From NCBI RefSeq assembly GCF_007751715.1, contig NZ_CP036292.1, forward strand, positions 6,021,339 through 6,085,338: a stretch of DNA of 64,000 nt, in the 5' to 3' direction. Of this stretch, positions 19,651 through 27,266 are shown piece by piece. Numbering within the stretch: position 1 is the first letter of the stretch; every line of letters begins with the position of its first letter. The translations under genes and the position numbers were made by a program. Source of the DNA: Rosistilla oblonga. Its GTDB lineage: Bacteria > Planctomycetota > Planctomycetia > Pirellulales > Pirellulaceae. The notes below the pieces were generated by a model. It was not told the DNA's origin. It searched no databases and was given only the letters and a program-made list of their open reading frames with translations.

Positions 19651-21234
19651 CTACGGCATGATTCGCGAAAGGACCAGCGTCGCCGCCATGCCGACGATTC
19701 CCAGGACCGCTAACAACGGAGTCCAGGTTTTCAGGGCTTCCCCTTCGGTCAAGCCGCCCATCTTGGCAAAGATCCAAAAACCGCTGTCGTTCATCCAAGA
19801 TCCGACCAGCGAACCCGCACCGATCGCGGTTGCGATATAAACGGTACCATAAGGCAGTTCGGTGCCGTCGATGATCCCCGCCATCATCCCCGAGACGATG
19901 ATCATCGCCGCGGTGCTGGAACCTTGAGCGATCTTCAGCAGCGACGCCAAACCGAAGCCCAGGAACAGCATCACCGTGCCCGGGCTCGTGTCGCCGAAGG
20001 TGCTTTCGGCGATCTGTCGAATCGAATCGCCAACACCTCCCTGCTTCAACATCGCCCCAAACGCAGAGCCTGCCGCCGTGATCAAGATGATCACGCCGCC
20101 GCTCATCAACGACAGCTCCACCATCTTGGCAACATCCTGCCTGCTGGGCGTCCGCTGCCGGATATAAACTCCCATCGCGATGATCGTAGAAATCAGCAGC
20201 GCGAAGGCTGGATTACCAACCACGTTGGTCACACGACTTGCGTTAGTGAAGAACCCGGGCGCTCCGTACTCGGCCAAGGTTTCGGCTTTGACCTGCTTCA
20301 GAACCTCATCCTTCGATACATTCTTTCCGGCCAGTTCGGCTTCCGCCTGGATCGCTGCGACCTGAGCATCCAAGGTAGTCCCTTGAGCCACAGCTTCGAC
20401 CTCGGCTTTGGTGAGCAATTCTCGCGATGAAAGGGTGCTGGCAACGGTATGCAGCGCGATCATCACCACCGGCAACAGCACGGGCAACAGCGACGCGAAC
20501 AAGCTTGGCAATTGGTCGTCGGCCAGCGGCTCGGGCTCTTCATGACCAGCGACCTCTCGCATCGGGATATCGAACATCCGGTCCAACAGCCCCGCGACCA
20601 AGATGCCTGCAATCGCTGCGGGCAAGGCAACCATCGCCCCGATCAAAATCATCGTCCCCATATCGATGCCCAGATTCGCAGCCATCGTCAACGGACCGGG
20701 AGTCGGCGGGACCAACGTATGCGTGATCGCTCCGCCAGCACTGATCGCCAAAATGCACTTCAGATAGGCTCCGCCAGTTCGTCGATAAAACGACCGCGCC
20801 AGTGGCACCAGCAGATAGAAAACCGTATCGAAGAAGACCGGTATCGCCAGCACATACCCGCTGCCCATCAACGCCCACGGGGCTCGCTTTTCCCCAAGCA
20901 TCGACATGAACGCGCGAACAATTCTGTCCGCCGCACCGCTGTCCATCATGCAGGTGCCGATCACCGCCGCCAACGCGATCACGATCGCGATGTTGCCACA
21001 CGTTTCACCAAAGGCAGCAGTCACCCGCGACATCGCATCGCCAGCCAATCGATATCCGACGCTCTGCGATGTCGAATCACCCGCCCCGGTGGGCTGCGGC
21101 ACCGGTTCCAGCGTCAACAAACTGACACTGATCGCAGCGATCAACAACGCGATAAACGCATTGACGCGCAGCCACATGATCAAACCAATGACCAGCGCAA
21201 TGCCGACCGCCATCACAATCAACGGATGAATCAT
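19651..21234 (-). CDS. GntP-family gluconate/organic-acid:H+ symporter
   Basis: A 527-residue polytopic inner-membrane protein. The sequence matches the GntP family throughout: MIHPLIVMAVGIALVIGLIM at the N-terminus, GTCMMDSGAADRIVRAF, PVFFDTVFYLLVPLARS and THTLVPPTPGPLTMAA (the conserved family loop), then SSTAAMIIVSGMMAG and GSLVGSWMNDSGFW near the C-terminus. Usual family length is about 440-460; the excess is one charged Ala/Glu/Lys-rich loop at about residues 265-335. It should import gluconate or a related sugar acid with protons; the exact substrate is not readable. No sugar-acid kinase or dehydratase gene is adjacent. ATG start with only a weak GAG upstream. Confidence 0.9.
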   Translation of the reverse strand: MIHPLIVMAVGIALVIGLIMWLRVNAFIALLIAAISVSLLTLEPVPQPTGAGDSTSQSVGYRLAGDAMSRVTAAFGETCGNIAIVIALAAVIGTCMMDSGAADRIVRAFMSMLGEKRAPWALMGSGYVLAIPVFFDTVFYLLVPLARSFYRRTGGAYLKCILAISAGGAITHTLVPPTPGPLTMAANLGIDMGTMILIGAMVALPAAIAGILVAGLLDRMFDIPMREVAGHEEPEPLADDQLPSLFASLLPVLLPVVMIALHTVASTLSSRELLTKAEVEAVAQGTTLDAQVAAIQAEAELAGKNVSKDEVLKQVKAETLAEYGAPGFFTNASRVTNVVGNPAFALLISTIIAMGVYIRQRTPSRQDVAKMVELSLMSGGVIILITAAGSAFGAMLKQGGVGDSIRQIAESTFGDTSPGTVMLFLGFGLASLLKIAQGSSTAAMIIVSGMMAGIIDGTELPYGTVYIATAIGAGSLVGSWMNDSGFWIFAKMGGLTEGEALKTWTPLLAVLGIVGMAATLVLSRIMP

Positions 21235-21340
21235 ATCTCAAAATCTTGCGGATATAGTGCTTATGGAAAAGCAAGAGAATGGCACAAGCCGGCCGCAGAT
21301 TCAAGCGTTAACGCTACCTTTCGAGGCACAAAGACCAACT

Positions 21341-22642
21341 TTACGGCGAAGCGGTGACCGTCGCGGGGTCAGCCGTTTTCAGCGGTCGTCGGTATAGATA
21401 AATCAACAGCCCGATCGACCCCACGAAAACGAAGATGCTGACCCACTGCGAGATCGTCAGCCCCGTTCCAAACTGGCCCGGTTCATCCGACCGGATCGAT
21501 TCGAGCCCAAAGCGGACGACGGCATACCCGGCGAAACCGATCCCCATCAACGCCCCTTCGCGTCGAATCCAAGGTGAGATCACCATCAACATCACCGCCA
21601 TCGCCAGCCCAAGCACACTGCTGTACAGCTGAGCCGGAGCGACGCTGTTCGCACGCTGCGGCAATTGGTCAGCCTTCCATCGATAGGTTTTGCCATCGAC
21701 AAACATCGCGATCCCAAGGCCGCTTGTATCGTCGATTGGCAGTGTCAGATCGGTATCCTCGGGAGCGGGGCGCTCCAATTGAATCCGCACCTCACCGCCC
21801 GGTTGCACTCCCGCTTCCGCAGCCAGCGACGCCGGCACAACTTCGACGATCTTCCCGAGCCGCGCGGAATCCGACTTGTCGCTATCTCCCCAATCGACGA
21901 CCAGCCCCAACAGATCGCCCGAGCGCGCCTGATCCTCGTAGACAGGACTCCCCTTGGGGAACTGCATCGAATAAGCACTTGGTTCGCAGCGCCCGCCATA
22001 ACAACACCCATTCATGACACATCCCATGCGGCCGAAAAACAGACCGATGAAGACGCACGGAATGATGATGTCGGCCATCCGAAAGAACGGCAGACTATGG
22101 CGACGACAAAACAGGACCAGCCCAACAAACCCGCCGATCAAGGAACCGTAAACCACGATCCCACCGCGAGTGAAATCGACGATCGATCGCAACATCTGCA
22201 GCATGCTCTCGTGCTCGAACCGGTCGCGATACTCGATGACATAAAACGCACGTGCTCCCAAGATCCCCAGCACAAACAACCACGGCGCGGCCGCCATGAT
22301 CGTCTCGGATCCCAAACCGTATTTGCGAGCGCGAACGATCGCCAAACCTACCGCTGCACTAACGCCCAACAGCATCATCACCCCATATCCGCGGATCGCC
22401 ATCCCCATCGGTTCGCCCGCCTGGTTGCGGATCTCGACATTGGGAAAGACCACCGCGACGACAACCGCCGCGATCGCGCACATCCCCAACGTGCTGAACA
22501 GTTCCGAACGACGGTTCGGATCGCGGCTGGAAAAGATGGTGATTGCGATCGCATACAACACGATCGCTCCCAACAACCAGCCAAAGCCAAACAGTGGAAT
22601 GCCAGCAAATTCGTGAGGGATGAAAAAGAGCGTGCGGTACAT
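21341..22642 (-). CDS. lgt: Prolipoprotein diacylglyceryl transferase with extra loop
   Basis: Transfers diacylglycerol from phosphatidylglycerol to the lipobox cysteine of prolipoproteins in the inner membrane. Family motifs are clear: FTRGGIVVYGSLIGG, FFGRMGCVMNGCCYGGRCE (counterpart of the GRIGNFINGE signature, with several Cys) and RFGLESIRSDEPGQFGTGLTISQ near the C-terminus. I start at ATG 22642 (MYRTLFFIPHEFAG) because the upstream frame up to 22717 has no coding character. The product has 433 residues, against about 290 in E. coli Lgt. The excess comes from an additional N-terminal membrane region and an about 90-residue hydrophilic insert (about 230-340) after the signature, which contains a PDZ-like stretch (VEVVPASLAAEAGVQPGGEV). 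A lipoprotein with a lipobox, a possible client, is encoded at 58409. Confidence 0.92.
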   Translation of the reverse strand: MYRTLFFIPHEFAGIPLFGFGWLLGAIVLYAIAITIFSSRDPNRRSELFSTLGMCAIAAVVVAVVFPNVEIRNQAGEPMGMAIRGYGVMMLLGVSAAVGLAIVRARKYGLGSETIMAAAPWLFVLGILGARAFYVIEYRDRFEHESMLQMLRSIVDFTRGGIVVYGSLIGGFVGLVLFCRRHSLPFFRMADIIIPCVFIGLFFGRMGCVMNGCCYGGRCEPSAYSMQFPKGSPVYEDQARSGDLLGLVVDWGDSDKSDSARLGKIVEVVPASLAAEAGVQPGGEVRIQLERPAPEDTDLTLPIDDTSGLGIAMFVDGKTYRWKADQLPQRANSVAPAQLYSSVLGLAMAVMLMVISPWIRREGALMGIGFAGYAVVRFGLESIRSDEPGQFGTGLTISQWVSIFVFVGSIGLLIYLYRRPLKTADPATVTASP

Positions 22643-23046
22643 ATAAATGAAAGCAAAAGCTAAGGGAATCGTCCCGCCACAGGACGGTTGCCCGAGAGGC
22701 GGCAGGGGGAGTAACACGCCCCTCCAGTGGAGCGGCGGCAGGCGTTTGATCCTGCTGACAATACCATCAAGGGTCGCCGTTGTGCGAGATGCGTTTCCGG
22801 GACTTCCTCATAATTATAGATAGCAGAAACGCAAAACGGCCTGTCGATTTAATCAGCCGTTTGGGCGTTAGCCCCGGTTCAAGCACCGCTAAACCGGTGC
22901 CAACGCCCAAACGGCTAATTCAAGGAAACTCGTTGTGATTAAACCGACAGGCCGAAAAGAACGTCTGCCGAAGGCCCGTCGCAAACGTCTCGAACAAACT
23001 CCGTGAGCCCGACGCTTCGCGGACGATATCGACGGCACGCCCGCTT
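22643..23046. other. 404-bp intergenic region between lgt and a beta-propeller gene
   Basis: No ORF with coding character. It holds an AT-rich stretch at 22809-22820 (CATAATTATAGA) and the nested palindrome at 22837-22954. Both flanking genes are on the minus strand, so it contains the end of the beta-propeller transcript and the promoter of lgt. Confidence 0.6.
22837..22954. repeat. Nested long inverted repeat
   Basis: Two concentric hairpins. The inner arms are 25 bp (22855-22879 with 22892-22916, 23 of 25 pairs) around a 12-nt loop. The outer arms are 17 bp (22837-22853 with 22938-22954, 16 of 17 pairs). The inner arm begins AGCCGTTTGGGCGTTAGC. It looks like an intergenic palindromic element (REP- or MITE-like) and may also terminate the upstream minus-strand transcript. 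Confidence 0.75.
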
Positions 23047-24357
23047 TTATTTCTGATCGGCCCCTGCGGCAGTCAGATCGACAGCAAGCAACTTGCTCTG
23101 CTCGCCATCGCTCATCCGGCAGACCAACTTGCCGCCCGACAGTGCCGGCAAGGCACGGTAGGTTCCCGGCGGCAGTTCCATCTTCCCGAGCGATTGGAAC
23201 TTCGACCGATCCGCAGCAAACAACTCCAGCGTCCCGTCGGTCCGCTGCGCGATCAACCGATCGCCAACGCCGATCAAATGCGCCACGCCATAATCCTCCT
23301 CGGACCACTGGACCTTGCCGGTCGCCAGTTCGATGCACCGCAGCGTCGCCGCCCCCATATCCTCGCGTCCATGGATTCCGTAGACGTAGCCGTCGCGGAC
23401 GATTCCCGAATTGTATTGGCTGCTGAGAATATCATCGCCGCTCCACACGATCTCCGGCGGCCGCTTCGACAGATCGACCAATTCCGCTCCGATCCGATAA
23501 CTGGCACTCAACAGCAACCGTTCCCCCACCCGCGTTGGCGTCGCACCGATCACGTTCAGACCGCGCTGACCAAACGGAATCTCAAAAACGATCTCGCCAT
23601 CGGCCGCGTTCAGCACCACGGTTTGGAAACGCATCGGCACGATCACTGTCGTTGCGTCGAAAGCGATCGGCGAGGCGTAGTCGGCTGTCAGATCGGTTGC
23701 CGCCCAAACGGTTTTGCCCGATTTGCGATCCAAGCCCACAATACCATGGCCTTCATCGCCACCAACCGCCACGACAACCGTATCACCGCTGACGATCGGC
23801 GTGCTGCCGGCGCCAAAGTAGCCATCTTCGGCGGCATAGTCATGTCGCAGCGTTCGCGACCAGATCGGCTTGCCATCGGACGCGGCGACAGCGTGCAGGT
23901 CTCCCGCGGCACCGTAAACATAAACCGTTCCGCGATCGACCACCGGCACGCATCGCGGGCCGCGGTCGTTGTTAAATCCACCGCCGTAGGTTGCCGGAAA
24001 CTCCGCCTGCCACAGTCGCTGGCCGTCGCTCAATCGGCAACAATCGAGTCGCTCTTGGTCATCGACTCGGTGCCACAAAAAAACCTTCCCATCGACAACC
24101 GCCACTCCGGAATATCCCGATCCACACGGAATCTGCCAGGCGACCCGAGGCGTCTGTTGCCACAATCCCTCCCCCGCATCGCTGGCGATCCCATTGCGCT
24201 CGGGACCAAGAATCTGCGGCCAATCGCCGGCGCGAAGCGACGGTGTGAAGGCGAGGACCAAGACGATAGCCATCCACGCCGAGGCCGGCCAAGTTTTCAG
24301 ACCTTGCGGCGACCGAGGCCCGGCGGCTTCGATCGAAAGGGATTGTTGAATGCACAT
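23047..24357 (-). CDS. Secreted PQQ-type beta-propeller repeat protein
   Basis: A 436-residue propeller protein. The frame extends upstream to 24546, but that part overlaps the divergent gene, so I start at ATG 24357 (MCIQQSLSIEAAG). A hydrophobic export segment MAIVLVLAFTPSLRA follows at about residues 29-43, with cleavage before GDWPQILGPERNGIA. An alternative start at the Met of that segment (24273) would give a classic short signal peptide. Blades are marked by GQRLWQAEFP, GKPIWSRTLR, GKTVWAATDL, PEIVWSGDD and GKVQWSEEDYG. Cofactor residues were not confirmed. Probably periplasmic; partner unknown. Same family as 15760-17082 and 58409-59734. Confidence 0.83.
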   Translation of the reverse strand: MCIQQSLSIEAAGPRSPQGLKTWPASAWMAIVLVLAFTPSLRAGDWPQILGPERNGIASDAGEGLWQQTPRVAWQIPCGSGYSGVAVVDGKVFLWHRVDDQERLDCCRLSDGQRLWQAEFPATYGGGFNNDRGPRCVPVVDRGTVYVYGAAGDLHAVAASDGKPIWSRTLRHDYAAEDGYFGAGSTPIVSGDTVVVAVGGDEGHGIVGLDRKSGKTVWAATDLTADYASPIAFDATTVIVPMRFQTVVLNAADGEIVFEIPFGQRGLNVIGATPTRVGERLLLSASYRIGAELVDLSKRPPEIVWSGDDILSSQYNSGIVRDGYVYGIHGREDMGAATLRCIELATGKVQWSEEDYGVAHLIGVGDRLIAQRTDGTLELFAADRSKFQSLGKMELPPGTYRALPALSGGKLVCRMSDGEQSKLLAVDLTAAGADQK

Positions 24358-24486
24358 TTTGTGTCGAGGGGTTCGAGACGGTGGGGAAAGTATTGATATG
24401 ATACAGCAGACCGAACCATTCGAGGCGGCCAGCGACCGATGTTCCGCCCTGCCGCACTCCCTATCCATCACCCCGACGACACACCG

Positions 24487-25530
24487 ATGATCCGCAGGCC
24501 TCGCCTTCTTAATAAAAAACGTGGCAGCCGACGTTCGGGATGGCAAATCTGGGGAACCGTTGGCGAAACGCTCTTTTTTGCCGCCCTATTCCTGCTGGGA
24601 TCCTTTGGGTTTGGACTGATCATCGCGATCGTCACCTTCGCCACCGACCAAGCTCCCGTCACGCCCGGCTTCGGATTTTGGACCCTCCTGATCGCCTCGA
24701 TCTCGCTGATTTTTCTAGGAACCAGCGGCGTGACCTATCGAATTTTGGGCGTGGGAGCCAGCCATGAGCGCCGCAGCGCGCTAGCCAAACGCGCCGCAGA
24801 AATCGAACTGGTGCCGCGTGGCAAACTGAGCAAAAACGACCTCCCCAACGTCCCTCAGCTGAAGCGAATTACCGAAAGTCCCGGCACGCAGCTCGCGTTT
24901 CGCTTGCCGACGATCGCGTCGCCGATCTGGAATCTCGCCGCGTCCGCCGCGTTGGCCTTCATGTGGACCGGATGTGCGCTGTCGTTGCTGGGAGTATCGA
25001 TCGTGTCGATCGTCGAAGGCCAGCCGCGGGTGCTGCTGACCATACTGATCGTGCCGATCAGTGCGGCGGGGATCTGGACCTTCCGCCGCTTCATCATCCA
25101 ACTGAAAAAGTCGGCTGGGATCGGGCTGTCGATCGTCGAGATCAGCAACCATCCGCTACAACCCGGACAGACCTGCGAAGTCTACGTGGCGCAGTACGGT
25201 CGTGCTGCCCTCAAATCTTTCCAGGCTAAGCTAGTCTGTGAGGAGCTATCCACATTCCGCCAAGGAACCGACGTCCGGACTGAAAAACATGCTGTTTTTG
25301 AAGAAATAGTGCTTGCTATCAGCGGAATAACCATTGACCCCAACCAGCCTTGGGAGCGAAAATTTACGTTAGCAGTTCCACCAAGTGCGATGCATTCGTT
25401 TCAAAGCCCGCACAATTCAATTAGTTGGTGGATTGTAATCCACGGAGAGGGTTCCCCTTGGCCATCGTACTTCCGAAGATTCCCGGTCGTAGTGCTACCA
25501 CACGGCGCAACAACCGCAACCAACCTATGA
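24487..25530 (+). CDS. Membrane protein with C-terminal arrestin-like domain (cassette 1)
   Basis: A 347-residue protein from ATG 24487 (MIRRPRLL; the frame is open from ATG 24439). A basic N-terminus is followed by two TM segments (about 27-80), a cytoplasmic stretch of about 70 residues, two more TM segments (about 152-205) and a beta-rich domain (about 213-347). That domain opens GLSIVEISNHPLQPGQTCEVYV, which has the same P-G-[QED]-x-[LC] turn as the next gene (YSPGDLLECNW) and as the protein at 32201-33586 (YQPGETLQATLRV); this is why I call it arrestin-like. The stop overlaps the next start (ATGA). Base composition is odd: 25261-25440 is 45% GC by my count, against 67-70% in the 5' half. 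Function unknown. Confidence 0.7.
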   Translation: MIRRPRLLNKKRGSRRSGWQIWGTVGETLFFAALFLLGSFGFGLIIAIVTFATDQAPVTPGFGFWTLLIASISLIFLGTSGVTYRILGVGASHERRSALAKRAAEIELVPRGKLSKNDLPNVPQLKRITESPGTQLAFRLPTIASPIWNLAASAALAFMWTGCALSLLGVSIVSIVEGQPRVLLTILIVPISAAGIWTFRRFIIQLKKSAGIGLSIVEISNHPLQPGQTCEVYVAQYGRAALKSFQAKLVCEELSTFRQGTDVRTEKHAVFEEIVLAISGITIDPNQPWERKFTLAVPPSAMHSFQSPHNSISWWIVIHGEGSPWPSYFRRFPVVVLPHGATTATNL

Positions 25531-25904
25531 TCAGCATCCAGCTGGATCGCGAGGAAGGTGTTTACTCACCTGGCGATCTGCTCGAATGCAACTGGCGAAT
25601 CGGTCGGATTGGTCTCGATGGCATTCAGAGCGTCGAAGCGTCCGTGTTATGGTACACCGAAGGCAAGGGTGACGAAGACTTTTCCGTCCACCACTTTGTC
25701 CGCGTCTCGGGCGAACAATTGCGTAAACTGGGCGACAGCTACCAACACTCGCTGGTCACCGCTTTGCCGATGAGCCCGCTGACCTACGACGGGCAACTGC
25801 TGCGAATCCGTTGGTGCGTCCGACTGCGAATCTTCCTTCCCAATGAAAACGATACGGTTTGGCAACAGCCGTTTTTCCTTGGTTATGCCGACAGCGACGC
25901 CTAG
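25527..25904 (+). CDS. Small arrestin-like (Spo0M/arrestin-fold) protein (cassette 1)
   Basis: A 125-residue soluble protein, MISIQLDREEGVYSPGDLLE onward, made almost only of predicted beta strands: ASVLWYTEGKGDEDFSVHHF, LVTALPMSPLTYDGQLLRIRW and CVRLRIFLPNENDTVW. The order (opening strand, Y-x-P-G-D turn, EASVLWYTEG strand, then an LPMSPLTYxG motif before a strand leading to the end) is that of the N-terminal half of an arrestin or Spo0M fold. SWPPTYHG in the 32201 protein is the counterpart of SPLTYDG. ATG 25527 overlaps the stop of the upstream gene (ATGA), giving translational coupling. Its own 3' end overlaps the ATPase gene by 20 bp. Probably a scaffold or adaptor; inference. Confidence 0.68.
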   Translation: MISIQLDREEGVYSPGDLLECNWRIGRIGLDGIQSVEASVLWYTEGKGDEDFSVHHFVRVSGEQLRKLGDSYQHSLVTALPMSPLTYDGQLLRIRWCVRLRIFLPNENDTVWQQPFFLGYADSDA

Positions 25905-26535
25905 TCCGCACGATCGGCAAGCCGCTTGGCGTCAGCCGACCAATCCGTTTGCCACCCGCTGCGTACGCCCCGCCGCGCTTCGCTTTCGCTTCGATCAAAC
26001 CAGCGTCGACCTCGAATCGCTCGCCGAAAAACTGCGTTCTCAATCAGCCGTCGGATCGGTGATCGTCGGCCCTCACGGCTCGGGCAAATCGACTCTTGTA
26101 GCCCATCTGAGCAGCAAACTTGAGAACGATTTCAGCTCGATCCAAACCAAGACCCTTCGCATCGGCGATCCGACGCGCGGCTTCATCCGCTGGGCGATTC
26201 GCCAGCCGGCCGGATCGCTGCTGATCGTCGACGGGCTGGAACAATTGGACAGCTTCCGCCGCCGGGCGTTACTGTTCGTCTGCCGCATCCGCCGCATTCG
26301 TTGCCTGGCGACCGCACACGCCCCGCTTCCCGGGTTTTGCGAATTGCATCGGACCGCCGCCACGATCGACTTGGCCAAACAACTGGCCAGCGAACTACTG
26401 AGCCAAGATAAGCTCCGAATCGCTGCGGCCCACGATTTCATCGACCAAATCTGGGATGATCTCGACGGCAACCTCCGCGAGCTGTGGTTCGCCATGTATG
26501 ATTGGTATCAAGCCGAGGCGCTCGCGTCTCGCTAG
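25885..26535 (+). CDS. Small P-loop ATPase (cassette 1)
   Basis: A 216-residue protein from ATG 25885, overlapping the upstream gene by 20 bp. An N-terminal NPFATRCVRP box (about 18-27) precedes Walker A GPHGSGKST (about 66-74) and Walker B SLLIVDGLEQLDSFRRRA (about 110-127). A sensor-like strand RCLATAHAPLPGF follows. The protein ends in an acidic, aromatic helix (GNLRELWFAMYDWYQAE). The same order of elements occurs in the ATPase at 31596-32201, also next to arrestin-like proteins. It resembles AAA/STAND-type NTPases (AAA-16/22-like) reduced to the core. It may power or switch assembly of the arrestin-like membrane proteins; no direct evidence. Confidence 0.72.
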   Translation: MPTATPSPHDRQAAWRQPTNPFATRCVRPAALRFRFDQTSVDLESLAEKLRSQSAVGSVIVGPHGSGKSTLVAHLSSKLENDFSSIQTKTLRIGDPTRGFIRWAIRQPAGSLLIVDGLEQLDSFRRRALLFVCRIRRIRCLATAHAPLPGFCELHRTAATIDLAKQLASELLSQDKLRIAAAHDFIDQIWDDLDGNLRELWFAMYDWYQAEALASR

Positions 26536-26546
26536 CCAGCGGCGCA

Positions 26547-27245
26547 ATGCCTACTGTTGCCGCGCGACCTTTCGTGCACAGACCCCTCGAGTTTTCTCGC
26601 CCCGCGAATAGTACAGTAATGCCTATTGTTATGCCCGTCGTCGTCAGCCAAGCCGCTGGCGCAAACCAAGCTCATCGCGATTTGGAAGAGAAGCTCGTCA
26701 CGCGGCTGATGCTCGACGAAGCAGCCGACGTGCGGCTGATCGGACCAATGCAGCAGCTGCAAGGCAATTCGACCGACCAAATCATGCTCGAACGCATAAC
26801 CAGCGATTTCATCCTACTCGGCTGGCACGCACCCGAGGAGAGCTTGCGAAATTTGCAGGCGCTCGGCATCGCCGCCCGTCGCGCCGCCCATGCCGGCGAC
26901 CGGAACCCGCCTTTGAGATCCTGCCGCGGCGTCTACTTTATCGACCTCACGAAACTGAAGTCGATCGACGATGCGATCCTGCAGATCAAAGCCTGCTCGG
27001 CGAACCGAGCGAACAAAACGATCCAGATTGGCCTGTCGGCACCCAGCCCCAAAAAGACGGCTCCTCCGGTGACACCCTCTTCGCCACCGCCGACATCCCA
27101 GCCCGCTTCGCCTGCTGCGGAGAGTCCATCCACAGCCGAGCGCTATGTCGCTCTGGGGCGGAACGATCACCGCGACGAACCTCACGACGCGGTGGACGAT
27201 GCGATGGAATCGCTGATCGATGAACTCGATCAGATGGATCTATGA
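26547..27245 (+). CDS. Unknown protein closing cassette 1
   Basis: A protein of up to 232 residues. ATG 26547 lies 11 bp after the ATPase stop; ATG 26619 (MPIVMPVVVSQ) is a good alternative because conserved-looking sequence begins there and the stretch between has weak coding character. Neither has a clear Shine-Dalgarno sequence. From 26619 there is an alpha/beta domain of about 130 residues (VVVSQAAG strand, then a helix, ITSDFILLGWHAPEESL, GVYFIDLTKLKSIDDA), a Pro/Ser/Thr linker (about 140-175) and a very acidic tail ending DELDQMDL. I do not recognise the family. The layout (domain, disordered linker, acidic peptide tail) suggests an interaction partner for other cassette proteins. Confidence 0.55.
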   Translation: MPTVAARPFVHRPLEFSRPANSTVMPIVMPVVVSQAAGANQAHRDLEEKLVTRLMLDEAADVRLIGPMQQLQGNSTDQIMLERITSDFILLGWHAPEESLRNLQALGIAARRAAHAGDRNPPLRSCRGVYFIDLTKLKSIDDAILQIKACSANRANKTIQIGLSAPSPKKTAPPVTPSSPPPTSQPASPAAESPSTAERYVALGRNDHRDEPHDAVDDAMESLIDELDQMDL

Positions 27246-27266
27246 TCGTTTGATTTGCGGTGCATC

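Noticed and set aside
22837-22954. Nested palindrome as a CRISPR or tRNA
   Set aside because: No repeated spacer units and no cloverleaf features such as the T-loop box.
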